This document shows, in pieces, positions 50,710-59,263 of a stretch of DNA of 64,000 nucleotides. This DNA is from JACOWB01 sp964373665 (GTDB taxonomy: Archaea; Aenigmatarchaeota; Aenigmatarchaeia; CG10238-14; SCSR01). Each line of letters opens with the position of its first letter. Within the stretch, counting starts at the first letter, position 1. A model generated the notes under the pieces. That model was not told where the DNA came from. It saw only the letters and a list, made by a program, of their open reading frames with translations, and made no database searches. Where the stretch lies: positions 1-64,000 of the forward strand of contig CAYJVM010000001.1 in the NCBI GenBank assembly GCA_964373665.1. Reading direction: 5' to 3'. A program made the translations under genes and the position numbers.

Positions 50710-50857
50710 ATTCCGTAAAGCGATTCAATTCATTCGGATCCTTGTTCAAAATAACGTTGTGCGCCCTCACATAAGGCGAGTCTGGTGAATTCACATAGTT
50801 GGATTTATATATACCGATACAATCTTCGATTTTTTTTTCGCGTCTAAACTTTCGCAA
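50657..50857 (-). CDS. possible orphan protein
   Basis: A 66-residue frame with protein-like composition (RKFRREKKIEDCIGIYKSNY) starts at a TTG and overlaps the end of the polymerase gene by 53 bp. The frame is open further upstream to the MetRS gene but without ATG or GTG. It occupies most of the 236-bp gap. Weak. Confidence 0.3.
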   Translation of the reverse strand: MRKFRREKKIEDCIGIYKSNYVNSPDSPYVRAHNVILNKDPNELNRFTEFIAVYNGIPDGAGFPYP

Positions 50858-50945
50858 AGGTATGGAGCATTGGAACTTGTCTACGCGGTTTGCGTGACTA
50901 GGATTGTAGATCCGGCGACACGAAAAGTATATCCGTGAAATAAAC

Positions 50946-52424
50946 TCAAATCTTTATGTCAACCTTTTTGAACAGGTACTCGCCTTTTTTAACCTTTCCA
51001 ACGAACTTGCCGAATTTACAATCTTCCAGAGATCCAGGCTTGACTCCAAACTGTCTGTTTATTTTCTCCGCAGTCTCTGGCATGAAAGGAGAAATCAAGA
51101 TTCCTATAATCCGACATGACTCCAGCAGGTTATAAAGCACATTGCCCAAATCTTCACCTTCAAGTTTCCAAGGCTCCTTCTGATTTATGTACTTGTTTGT
51201 AGCCCTGATAAATTCCCAGATTGTCTCGACTGCCCTGTGCAGTTCTAGGTTCTCCATATAGTGTTCGATCTCATCAAGATGGAGATGCTGGTTCAATTCA
51301 GGCTGTCCATCAATCTTTCCCTTGAATTTCTCTACCATAGTGAGCACTCTATAAAGAAGATTGCCAAGATCATCCGCTAGCTCTCCATTGATTTTATGAA
51401 TAAATTCATGCTCAGAAAAGTTCCCGTCTTCACCGAAAGGAAATTCCCTAATTAAATAGTATCTGACCGCGTCCACCGAATATTCTTCAGAAAGCTTTAC
51501 CGGATCCACCACATTGCCTAACGTCTTGCTCATCTTCTGCCCGTCTATTGTGAAGTAGCCATGTGCGAAGAACTTTTTCGGCGCCTTTAATCCTATAGCA
51601 AGCAGTTGGGCGGGCCAGATTGTTGCATGGACTCTAAGAATGTCCTTACCTATCAAATGCAAATCAGCCGGCCAATACTTTTCAAATCTTTTGTTCGGCC
51701 ATCCTATACCTGTAACGTAATTAAGGAATGCATCAATCCAAACATACGTAGTCTGAGTCTCATCCCATGGTATCTTTATACCCCACTTGACTTTTGCGCG
51801 GGATATAGAAATGTCTTCCAACTTGTTGTTTTCAAGAAAAGACAGTATTTCATTCTTTCTTGCATCTGGCTTGATAATAATGTCATCATGGTTTATCTTC
51901 TGGTACAAAATGTTGTGGAATTTGGAAAGGCTGAAAAAGTATGATTCCTCATTCCTAAGCTCGGGTTTTTTCAGATGGTCCGGGCATTTACCGTCAACAA
52001 GCTCGGATTCTGTTCTGTATCGTTCGCATCCTACACAGTAAAGTCCCTGGTAAGTTCCTTTATAGATATACCCCATATCACGAAGGGTTTTGAGCATCTT
52101 TTCAACTGCTTTGACATGGTACTCATCTGTTGTCCTAATGAAATGATCATAGCTAATGTTCAGAACTTTCCACGAGTCTTTGAACTTTTTTGAAATCTCG
52201 TCGCAGAACTTCTTCGGCGGTTTTCCGGCAGCCTGTGCAGTTTGCTCTATTTTTTCACCATGCTCGTCAGTTCCGGTAAGGAAAAATACATCTTCATCCT
52301 TCAGTCTGTGCCAACGGGCAATTACATCCGCGGCTATCGTCGTGTAAGCCGTGCCGATATGAGGCTCTGAATTAACGTAATATATTGGGGTTGTAATAAA
52401 GAATTTTTTCTTTACGATAATCAC
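50946..52424 (-). CDS. metG: methionyl-tRNA synthetase
   Basis: A 492-residue class I enzyme with FFITTPIYYVNSEPHIGTAY (HIGT in place of HIGH), the zinc-finger CVGCERYRTESELVDGKCPDH, and KMSKTLGNVVDP. The C-terminal tRNA-binding domain is absent and is encoded separately at 49245-49571. The start is GTG 52424. Confidence 0.96.
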   Translation of the reverse strand: MIIVKKKFFITTPIYYVNSEPHIGTAYTTIAADVIARWHRLKDEDVFFLTGTDEHGEKIEQTAQAAGKPPKKFCDEISKKFKDSWKVLNISYDHFIRTTDEYHVKAVEKMLKTLRDMGYIYKGTYQGLYCVGCERYRTESELVDGKCPDHLKKPELRNEESYFFSLSKFHNILYQKINHDDIIIKPDARKNEILSFLENNKLEDISISRAKVKWGIKIPWDETQTTYVWIDAFLNYVTGIGWPNKRFEKYWPADLHLIGKDILRVHATIWPAQLLAIGLKAPKKFFAHGYFTIDGQKMSKTLGNVVDPVKLSEEYSVDAVRYYLIREFPFGEDGNFSEHEFIHKINGELADDLGNLLYRVLTMVEKFKGKIDGQPELNQHLHLDEIEHYMENLELHRAVETIWEFIRATNKYINQKEPWKLEGEDLGNVLYNLLESCRIIGILISPFMPETAEKINRQFGVKPGSLEDCKFGKFVGKVKKGEYLFKKVDIKI

Positions 52425-52555
52425 CTTATTAGATAACGTGAAGAGTATTTTATTAAGCTAACTGGCCTATATCCTTTCTGAATTGCATACCTTCAAAATA
52501 AATTCTCGGCAGAATTTCTTCAGAGTTAAATAGTTTTTCACCAATAACAATCTTA

Positions 52556-53710
52556 ATGGTATTAAGATATTCTGATTTTGTTGATTACTCCAAGCTAGAT
52601 CCTGTTAAAAGAATGGCGTTGGAGATTTTTGAGCCAACTTTGGTTTATCCTGAAAGATTGGGAATAAGAATTGTGCCAGAAACACTTGGACAGACTGCTG
52701 TTGGCTATGATTTCAGTGGTGTCGAAGATTTAGATTTCATCTTAACAGGCAACATAGAAGGGCTCGGAACTAAGAACCGAGTGGCAGATGCAATGTACGC
52801 TTTTATGCTTCTGGAAAAGAAGAGGATAGCTGACCGGATGAATGCACCAAATCTATACAGAGGTCTAGGAAAAGATACAGTTGCAATGTCTGTCAACGAT
52901 CAAATTCCTCTTGGTGCAGATGTCTTTACCTACCATGATATAATCTCTTGTGGAAATTCTTCATGGTTTTCAGCGGATGAAGAAAGAATCACGCAATTGT
53001 TACTGGGTTATAGAGACGCCGCAGATGAAGGACAATTCGCAATACCGCAAGGAGAGACACCAGAGCTAAGAGATGTTGTGAACCCAGAATCTCTCGATCT
53101 TGCAGGATTTTCAAATGGTCTGATAAAGCCCCGAAGCAGATTAGTTACTGGAAGCAGAATACAAGCAGGAGATATTATTTATGGTTTGGAAAGTAGCGGA
53201 ATACACGCAAATGGACTCACTAAAGCCAGACGAATGGCGGAGAAATTACCCAATGATTACTTTACTGATCTAGGAAACGGTCAAGTGTTAGGAGAAGCAT
53301 TGCTTGTCCCAACTAGGTTGTATTCCCGCCCGGTTATACGTATGTTCGAATTGGGCGCAGACATACATTATTTGCAGCCGATAACAGGTCATGGGTGGGA
53401 AAAGATTGCAAGAGCGAAGGGCCAGTTTGATTACGTGGTTGAAATGGTGCCTGAGCCTCCATTTATATTTCAAAAATTGGTCGAATGGAGCAATCATGAA
53501 TTTGATGTGTCCAACAAGGAAAATTACTTTGTTTGGAACATGGGAATAGGCTTCGTGGTTATTGCCCCTGAGAAAGACGAAGCAACCATAAGAAAATCCG
53601 CGGAAGAATACGGAATCAGAGCCCATAAAATGGGTTATGTGGATAATGGATCAAGAAGAGTTCTGATGCCATTTAATCAAGACGGCAAGCAAGTTGTTTA
53701 CACTCCATAA
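52556..53710 (+). CDS. purM: phosphoribosylformylglycinamidine cyclo-ligase (AIR synthetase)
   Basis: A 384-residue PurM-superfamily protein: NIEGLGTKNRVADAM (DGVGTK region), AMSVNDQIPLGADVFTYHD, RLVTGSRIQAGDIIYGLESS, GIHANGLTKARRM, LLVPTRLYSRPV and PITGHGWEKIARA. The usual TGGG is TGHG and the Asp of DGVGTK is Glu, so it is divergent. It makes 5-aminoimidazole ribotide in purine synthesis. purC follows by 75 bp. Confidence 0.85.
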   Translation: MVLRYSDFVDYSKLDPVKRMALEIFEPTLVYPERLGIRIVPETLGQTAVGYDFSGVEDLDFILTGNIEGLGTKNRVADAMYAFMLLEKKRIADRMNAPNLYRGLGKDTVAMSVNDQIPLGADVFTYHDIISCGNSSWFSADEERITQLLLGYRDAADEGQFAIPQGETPELRDVVNPESLDLAGFSNGLIKPRSRLVTGSRIQAGDIIYGLESSGIHANGLTKARRMAEKLPNDYFTDLGNGQVLGEALLVPTRLYSRPVIRMFELGADIHYLQPITGHGWEKIARAKGQFDYVVEMVPEPPFIFQKLVEWSNHEFDVSNKENYFVWNMGIGFVVIAPEKDEATIRKSAEEYGIRAHKMGYVDNGSRRVLMPFNQDGKQVVYTP

Positions 53711-53785
53711 AAACAAAACTTAAAAGCTTTCCTTAGACAGTTTTAATTTAAATCCTTTCAAATCGAGTAAAGAATTATAGATTCG

Positions 53786-54643
53786 ATGAGACCTATAAAC
53801 TTTTCTAACACAATAACACAAACCGATTTATCACACCCTATATACAGAAGAGGAAAAGTAAGGGACACGTACGACTTGGGTGATAGGCTTTTGATGGTTT
53901 CGACAGATAGAATATCTGCATTTGATGTCGTCCTTCCAACAGGAATTCCCTACAAAGGCGAAGTATTGAATACTCTTTCGCTCTGGTGGTTTGACAAGAC
54001 AAAAGGCATCATGCCAAATCATCTAGTGCGGCAGGTCGACGAAAGAAGTGTGCTTGTTGACAGGGCATATGTGTTACCAATCGAATGGGTTGTTCGAGGT
54101 TACCTGTACGGATCTCTTTGGGCCGATTATAAGGCGGGCAATGATTCTTACGGGCTTAAACTTCCGGCTGGCATGAAAGAGGCTGACAAGTTGCCCCGTC
54201 CGATATTGACACCGACTACAAAAGCCCTAACAGGTCATGACGAAGCTTTGTTGCCAGAGCAAGCCGCAGAGATGGTTGGCAGGACACTTTATAGGCAAGT
54301 AGAATCGAAACTATTAGAACTATACCAGTTTGCAGAAGAAGAGGCAGCACATCGCGGAATTATTATTGCAGACACCAAATTCGAGGTAGGGCTGCTGGAA
54401 GATCTTCCAATACTGGTTGACGAATTGCTTACTCCAGACTCTTCAAGATTTTGGCCTATGGATCAGTACGAGCCAGGAAGATCACAGCCAAGCTACGACA
54501 AGCAGTATGTGAGAGACTGGCTGGACAGAGATGTTGGATGGAACAAGGAGCCACCTGCGCCTCCACTGCCTCCAACAATTGTCATAAACACTAGCCAAAT
54601 ATATCAGGAAGCATACGAAAGACTAATAGGCAATGTGTTTTAA
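53786..54643 (+). CDS. purC: SAICAR synthetase
   Basis: A 285-residue protein with GKVRDTYDLGDRLLMVSTDR, ISAFDVVLPTGIPYKG, LPIEWVVRGYLYGSLW, TTKALTGHDE, IIIADTKFEVGL and a DQYEPGRSQPSYDKQYVRDW C-terminal match. It converts CAIR plus aspartate to SAICAR. Of the purine pathway only purM and purC are in the window. Confidence 0.95.
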   Translation: MRPINFSNTITQTDLSHPIYRRGKVRDTYDLGDRLLMVSTDRISAFDVVLPTGIPYKGEVLNTLSLWWFDKTKGIMPNHLVRQVDERSVLVDRAYVLPIEWVVRGYLYGSLWADYKAGNDSYGLKLPAGMKEADKLPRPILTPTTKALTGHDEALLPEQAAEMVGRTLYRQVESKLLELYQFAEEEAAHRGIIIADTKFEVGLLEDLPILVDELLTPDSSRFWPMDQYEPGRSQPSYDKQYVRDWLDRDVGWNKEPPAPPLPPTIVINTSQIYQEAYERLIGNVF

Positions 54644-54668
54644 TAAATTCAAGTTCAAATAACTTCTA

Positions 54669-55781
54669 ATGAAAGATTTTATCCAGATGACAGAAAATCT
54701 TGCAAAGATTGTAAGCGAACTTGAGAACCAAAGAAGGCAGGTGGGTCAGTTCCTTAGAGACATGAATTCTTTTACAAATCTTTCCTTAACAAACGAAATT
54801 CTGGAAGACAAAATAATCATACCCGTTGAAAAGTCCGAATTGAACAACATCAGGATCGCGGGCATAGATGGCGGGATGGTGAAGAAATCCTTTCATGGTC
54901 TCGACATGCTCTTAATCCGAGCGATAGGCGTCGTCTTCAACTATGAAAACAACAAGCTTGCATCGACGGAATATTATCCAGATTCAATACCAATACCGGA
55001 ACCGAAGACGGTCTTCGACCCCTTCAACGACTTGGAGTTCGAGATTAATTCCAACATCGAGCGACAGCTGAAGGAGATCATTACTGCGAAAGAGACAATA
55101 GAGAAACATCACCCAGACATTCTCTTCCTTCACGGTTCTATAATACCCCAATGCATCGGCCAGTACACGCTGGTACCCAAGGGTTCCATGCTCTATACCA
55201 GTTATCAGAGACTGATTGATGCATACAGACAATTGTTCGAAACAGTGAAAAGCAGCAAAACCGTCCTCGCGGGTGTCATCGAAGATTCGAGGGGTACAAG
55301 GTTCTGCGAGGTGCTGAACAGCTTACTTGTCACTCATTTCAATCCGCACATGACGCAGACGGCGAAGGTGGCCCTGCTCAAGTCGAAGGACTCAAACCTG
55401 TTGACATATGCTTTGAACCATGGGGAGAGGAGCTTTGTGTTTCCCTATTCAGCAAACCCGAAGAAGCACACGGTGCTGAAGGAGTTCCAGGACAGGGACA
55501 AGGTGCTGGTGTTTTATGTAAAGACAGCCGAGTTCGACAGGCCTTTAAGAGTGGAATTGTTTGCGGACAAGGGTGCTGCCGAGAAGGTCAACCTTGTATC
55601 ATCATCCTTGCTTTCTCTTGCCGGTCATTCCAACTATGGCATACCGTCTGTCATTATAGAGGCGGACCAGAGGGCCAAGCTTCAGGAGAGCGATCTGGAG
55701 ATGTTTTATCATGACATTATCAACAAGGCCGGAAATCTTGCAAGCTTGATGGAACAGAGGAGGAGCCAAAGACCATTCTAA
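54669..55781 (+). CDS. nurA: NurA 5'-3' nuclease
   Basis: A 370-residue protein with the NurA domain: IRIAGIDGGMVKKSF, containing the metal-binding Asp, DILFLHGSIIP, LAGVIEDSRGTRF and SVIIEADQRAKL. NurA works with the HerA translocase in end resection; HerA is not in this window. The N-terminal 40 residues form a coiled coil. Confidence 0.92.
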   Translation: MKDFIQMTENLAKIVSELENQRRQVGQFLRDMNSFTNLSLTNEILEDKIIIPVEKSELNNIRIAGIDGGMVKKSFHGLDMLLIRAIGVVFNYENNKLASTEYYPDSIPIPEPKTVFDPFNDLEFEINSNIERQLKEIITAKETIEKHHPDILFLHGSIIPQCIGQYTLVPKGSMLYTSYQRLIDAYRQLFETVKSSKTVLAGVIEDSRGTRFCEVLNSLLVTHFNPHMTQTAKVALLKSKDSNLLTYALNHGERSFVFPYSANPKKHTVLKEFQDRDKVLVFYVKTAEFDRPLRVELFADKGAAEKVNLVSSSLLSLAGHSNYGIPSVIIEADQRAKLQESDLEMFYHDIINKAGNLASLMEQRRSQRPF

Positions 55782-56016
55782 GTTAATGTTCCCGATTTGT
55801 TCGCATCTCTATATAATTCTTTGTAAGCTTTACTTCTCCAGTTTCTTCATTTATACTAACGCACTCCGAGAAAACTGACAACTTTAGTTGACAAATGAAT
55901 CGAGTGAACCCTTTGTTCTTCAGGCTTTGTTACTTTTAAGATACCGCACCCTTTAGGGTGAATGTAGTTCATTTGCCTCTATAAACCAGAATTTAGAATT
56001 AAATTTATTAAACATA
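55782..56016. other. 235-bp gap without a convincing gene
   Basis: It lies between nurA and the orphan on the minus strand. A short minus-strand reading ending SINEETGEVKLTKNYIEM looks protein-like but has no start codon and a frame break, so it may be a gene remnant. Confidence 0.4.
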
Positions 56017-56421
56017 TCAGCGAGTTAATACAGGTTCGCGAGCTTCTGCAACTATCCGCTCCGCTTGTGCAATTACACTCGGCATTTCTATATATGACGG
56101 TGCTTCGGTACGTGTTACCCTTTCAAACAAATATTCGACTAGTTCAGTATCAGAAATTTCTTCTTGGTCCCAATCGCGTATAAACTGATTAAGATGCGAC
56201 AATGTAGAGAACACAGTAGTAAGGGCACCTCTTAAAGGGTATGCGGATTGAACCGGACACTTTGGTCCAGGAATCGGCACATTTAGAAGTATATAATTAA
56301 ACGGAAACAATACATTATATTTACCTCGAATCCACGGATTTCTTTCCCTATACCCGAGCATTTTGTAAACTTGTTTATCGCTTAGCGTGTCAAGTTCCTC
56401 CCTAACTGAGTAAGATATCAT
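56017..56421 (-). CDS. orphan protein downstream of SepF
   Basis: A 134-residue soluble protein with Pro-rich centre (NVPIPGPKCPV) and helical C-terminus. It shares one base with the SepF stop, so it is co-translated. A division role is possible by position. No family is recognised. Confidence 0.55.
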   Translation of the reverse strand: MISYSVREELDTLSDKQVYKMLGYRERNPWIRGKYNVLFPFNYILLNVPIPGPKCPVQSAYPLRGALTTVFSTLSHLNQFIRDWDQEEISDTELVEYLFERVTRTEAPSYIEMPSVIAQAERIVAEAREPVLTR

Positions 56422-56771
56422 TAATATTCCCCAGGTCTTTCTATTCTGACGTAATTAGGTGTGGCAACCAGATAACCTTCAGGCAGCGCAACCAAGTCCC
56501 AGTTGAATTGCGTGCACATCCTCTTCATCTTCTGCACGGTGGTCTGAAACAACCCAACGTCGTTCCTCTGCAGATCCTTAACCTTCACAAGAATTACATG
56601 CCCCTGCTTCAAGTAGGAAGCAACCCTGTCCAAGTCCGTCAGGTTGTTGACAGTCTCTACCCGTATCTTCATCCTTTCCTGCACTACTTCTCCTTCAGGA
56701 AATTCTACAGAATCTCCGGCAGGCTCTCTAGAAACTTTTCTCTTGAATATATCTGCCAGACCCACACTCAC
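56421..56771 (-). CDS. sepF: cell division protein SepF
   Basis: A 116-residue protein. The N-terminus (SVGLADIFKRKV) can form the membrane-binding amphipathic helix. The SepF core is RMKIRVETVNNLTDLDRVAS, YLKQGHVILVKVKDLQRND, and GYLVATPNYVRI. Archaeal SepF tethers FtsZ to the membrane. FtsZ itself is not in this window. Confidence 0.85.
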   Translation of the reverse strand: MSVGLADIFKRKVSREPAGDSVEFPEGEVVQERMKIRVETVNNLTDLDRVASYLKQGHVILVKVKDLQRNDVGLFQTTVQKMKRMCTQFNWDLVALPEGYLVATPNYVRIERPGEY

Positions 56772-56809
56772 ACCTATGAAATTATATTGTCCATATAAAT
56801 TTAAATAGG

Positions 56810-57028
56810 CTATACGGGTGAAGCGTAGACTATGGTGTCACCACGCACAAGAACATTGCCGAGCCTTATCTTCACATCGTTTTTCTGTATCTCCGCCTCG
56901 TCTATCCAAAGGTTCAAATGCAGGTCAAGCGCCTTTAGAATTCCGGTGACTTCCTCACCGTTCTTCAACTTTACCATTATCTTCTTTCCCTTGGCCCGGT
57001 CCAAAACATCAATCGGTCTGTCAGTCAT
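56810..57028 (-). CDS. Sm-like archaeal RNA-binding protein
   Basis: A 72-residue LSm protein with Sm1 (KKIMVKLKNGEEVTGILKALD LHLNLWIDEAE) and Sm2 (GNVLVRGDTIVYAS) motifs. Such proteins form heptameric rings on U-rich RNA. eL37, often next to it in archaea, is absent here. Confidence 0.92.
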   Translation of the reverse strand: MTDRPIDVLDRAKGKKIMVKLKNGEEVTGILKALDLHLNLWIDEAEIQKNDVKIRLGNVLVRGDTIVYASPV

Positions 57029-57124
57029 TACGTTCTGTTGTTATTTGACACTATAAATATAAAGCTTTATGCTTTCACAGTAGTTCGAGAAGTAGGTTTA
57101 AAAGTTGAAAATTAATCTCATTTT

Positions 57125-57292
57125 ATGTTACAAGATCGCCCTTTAACATGTGATAAATGTGGTCAATCAAGCAATTATCCCAAAAATGAAGCATATAAAG
57201 ACGGTGTGACATGCAAAAATTGCAATAAGGAGATAGATACGACTAAACTAAAAGTTCTCGACGTGGTAAAAGCATTTAGAGAAGAAGACTAG
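57125..57292 (+). CDS. 55-residue zinc-ribbon protein beside the transposase
   Basis: ATG 57125 gives a 55-residue protein with two CxxC pairs (CDKCGQSSNYPKNEAY ... CKNCNKEI), one zinc ribbon. The stop codon overlaps that of the transposase gene on the other strand. It may be a chromosomal gene next to the insertion point or belong to the element. Confidence 0.6.
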   Translation: MLQDRPLTCDKCGQSSNYPKNEAYKDGVTCKNCNKEIDTTKLKVLDVVKAFREED

Positions 57293-58854
57293 GTATGAAC
57301 AATCTCATAAAGAGATTTCAAGAATAGCTTAAAGGTAACTACCCTTTTTGCAGCGTCCTTTATTCCAAGTTCTAACATTACAAGTAGGTTGATTAATGTC
57401 CATAAATTGTATAGTGCAACCGAAAACAGAAAATAGAATAATCTTATTGAATAATTGTTAGATGTTGTCTTAACTAAACCTTCTCTTTTCTTAACACGGT
57501 ATCCAGTTTCTATTCCCCATCTCTTACCATACATTCTAGGCAGGTTTTCAATCAAATCCACATCGTGACTGTTAATTGGAATGTTGGTTGCTATCTTCAT
57601 CAGACCTTTAGTTCCTTCAACCAGAACAAGGTTCTTTATGATAGCGTTGCCTCTCTTATAGTTATGAATAACAAATGGTGGTGATACAGTTTCTATAACT
57701 TTCTTAACGCCTCTGTCATCAGGCAGTGGTACCACATAATTCAATTTCATTGACTGCAACAGGTTGAATATTTTCTCGTTAGCGAATCCTCTATCCATGT
57801 AAATCTTGTTGATCTTGATTTTCTTCTGAGTATATTCTAACAACTCTTTAACTAAATCAGCTTCTCTATCGAAGATGAAAACAGGGAAAGCACATAACGT
57901 AAACCTAGTACCGTTTTCTACAATATCAAGAGTAATGTACTTGAAGTATCTGATAGTACCGTGATCATATTTGCTGTTGACGATGTTGGGATGGTTAGGA
58001 TCTCCATAATAATGTTGGAAAGTATAGTCAACTGCAACATCAAACTTTCTCTTATTAAATTTTCCAGACCTTTTAGCTATCCTAAACAACTCATCCGAAA
58101 CTTTGGTAAATATGGCCTTGGTAGATTTAGGGTCGTGCTTCTTCAGATGATAAAGAATTGTGTTGGAAGCTGGTGAAATGGAGCCATTCTTCTTGTAGGA
58201 CAATGCTCCACCATTCGTGAAACTACCTTCCAATGCCGAATGTACTAGAACATCTAATATAGTGTTTTTAGTGTATTTTGCGTTATGCTTTATGTCAAGT
58301 TTTATCTTAGGATATATTATCTGTCTTAATCTTTTGGAGAGTTCGCTTAATTTCTGCTCCTTTTGATATTGTACATTGGTTTCTTTAACTGGCTCTATTT
58401 TTTCTTCTATTTTCGGAATTTCTGTGTCGAAACTCAGATCGAATTTCTCGGATATTTCCCTAATTTTTTTGACTATCAGTTCTATAATTTCCTTTTCTTC
58501 CTGAATGAGCTTGTGAACAAGAAAATAGGAAAAGCTCCTTTGGTCAGGTACCATTAATGTGTTGGTTTCGTCTTTGTCAAAACCTAGATTAAGTGCGTCG
58601 TTTTCGTTTGACTTTAGATAATCCGATAGATTTTTGGAGGATTTAATTCCTTTCAATTGTTTGTAAATCAAGGCTCTTATCAACGATAATTTGGAGAATC
58701 TTATCATTTCTTCATCTGGTATTATGTGACCTATCTCCAGTTTAGATAGAAATTCAGATAACTTGATAGAGCTAACATTCTTTAAACTAACAAAATTCTT
58801 ATATACAGTCTTTTCAATTTTACTAATGGGGATTGTTGCTGTCATAGGTAACAT
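57289..58854 (-). mobile_element. ISH3/IS4-like DDE transposase
   Basis: A 521-residue transposase with the DDE pattern: FDVAVDYTFQHYYGD (first Asp), KIYMDRGFANEKIFNLL (second Asp) and MYGKRWGIETGYRVKKREG, the Y-R-E-K signature with the catalytic Glu. This matches the ISH3/IS4 group common in archaea. ATG 58854 is chosen; a GTG at 58860 overlaps a hairpin. Terminal inverted repeats were not found by eye. The gene is intact. Confidence 0.85.
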
Positions 58855-58859
58855 CTCCA

Positions 58860-58894
58860 CCAGAGGAGTCAGTTCACAAGGCTAGCTCCTCTGG
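58860..58894. repeat. inverted repeat at the transposase start
   Basis: CCAGAGGAG (58860-58868) pairs with CTCCTCTGG (58886-58894) around a 17-nt loop, just before the transposase ATG. In the mRNA it would place the start region next to a stable hairpin, a common brake on transposase translation. Two direct copies of CTTATCCATAG follow near 58933-58954. Confidence 0.6.
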
Positions 58895-59041
58895 CTTACT
58901 TATCCAATGGGATAAGATTATTAGTCCTTATCCATAGTCTTATCCATAGGTATAATATATATGTACTAGTATTTAAGCTTATCGGTATGGCTATCGGTAG
59001 AAAGTATTTAAATATAATAAACGAATTACTTTTAGATTAAT

Positions 59042-59245
59042 ATGGAAGACGAAATATCCAAGAAAATTGTCAGTACCATTAAATCTTCAGACGAACCAAT
59101 CGAAACAAAAGAGATAGAACAAAAAATCAAAGGTGTGTCTAGAGATAAGATATTGTACAGATTGTTTAATTTGAGAGGTGAAGGAGTAATTAAAGGAAAA
59201 CAAGTAGGCTCAGGTAAAGGTACTTGGATATGGTGGAAAAAGTAA
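59042..59245 (+). CDS. small winged-helix protein upstream of the restriction enzyme
   Basis: A 67-residue winged helix: EISKKIVSTIKSSDEPIETK, then SRDKILYRLFNLRGEGVIKG and a wing with GKGTWIWW. It sits 18 bp upstream of the type IIG gene, where controller proteins of restriction systems are often found. Confidence 0.7.
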   Translation: MEDEISKKIVSTIKSSDEPIETKEIEQKIKGVSRDKILYRLFNLRGEGVIKGKQVGSGKGTWIWWKK

Positions 59246-59263
59246 ACTGCATCAGGAGATAAT

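Noticed and set aside
57050..59040. Terminal inverted repeats or target duplication of the insertion sequence
   Set aside because: Comparison by eye of both flanks gave only short, imperfect matches. The ends are left undefined.
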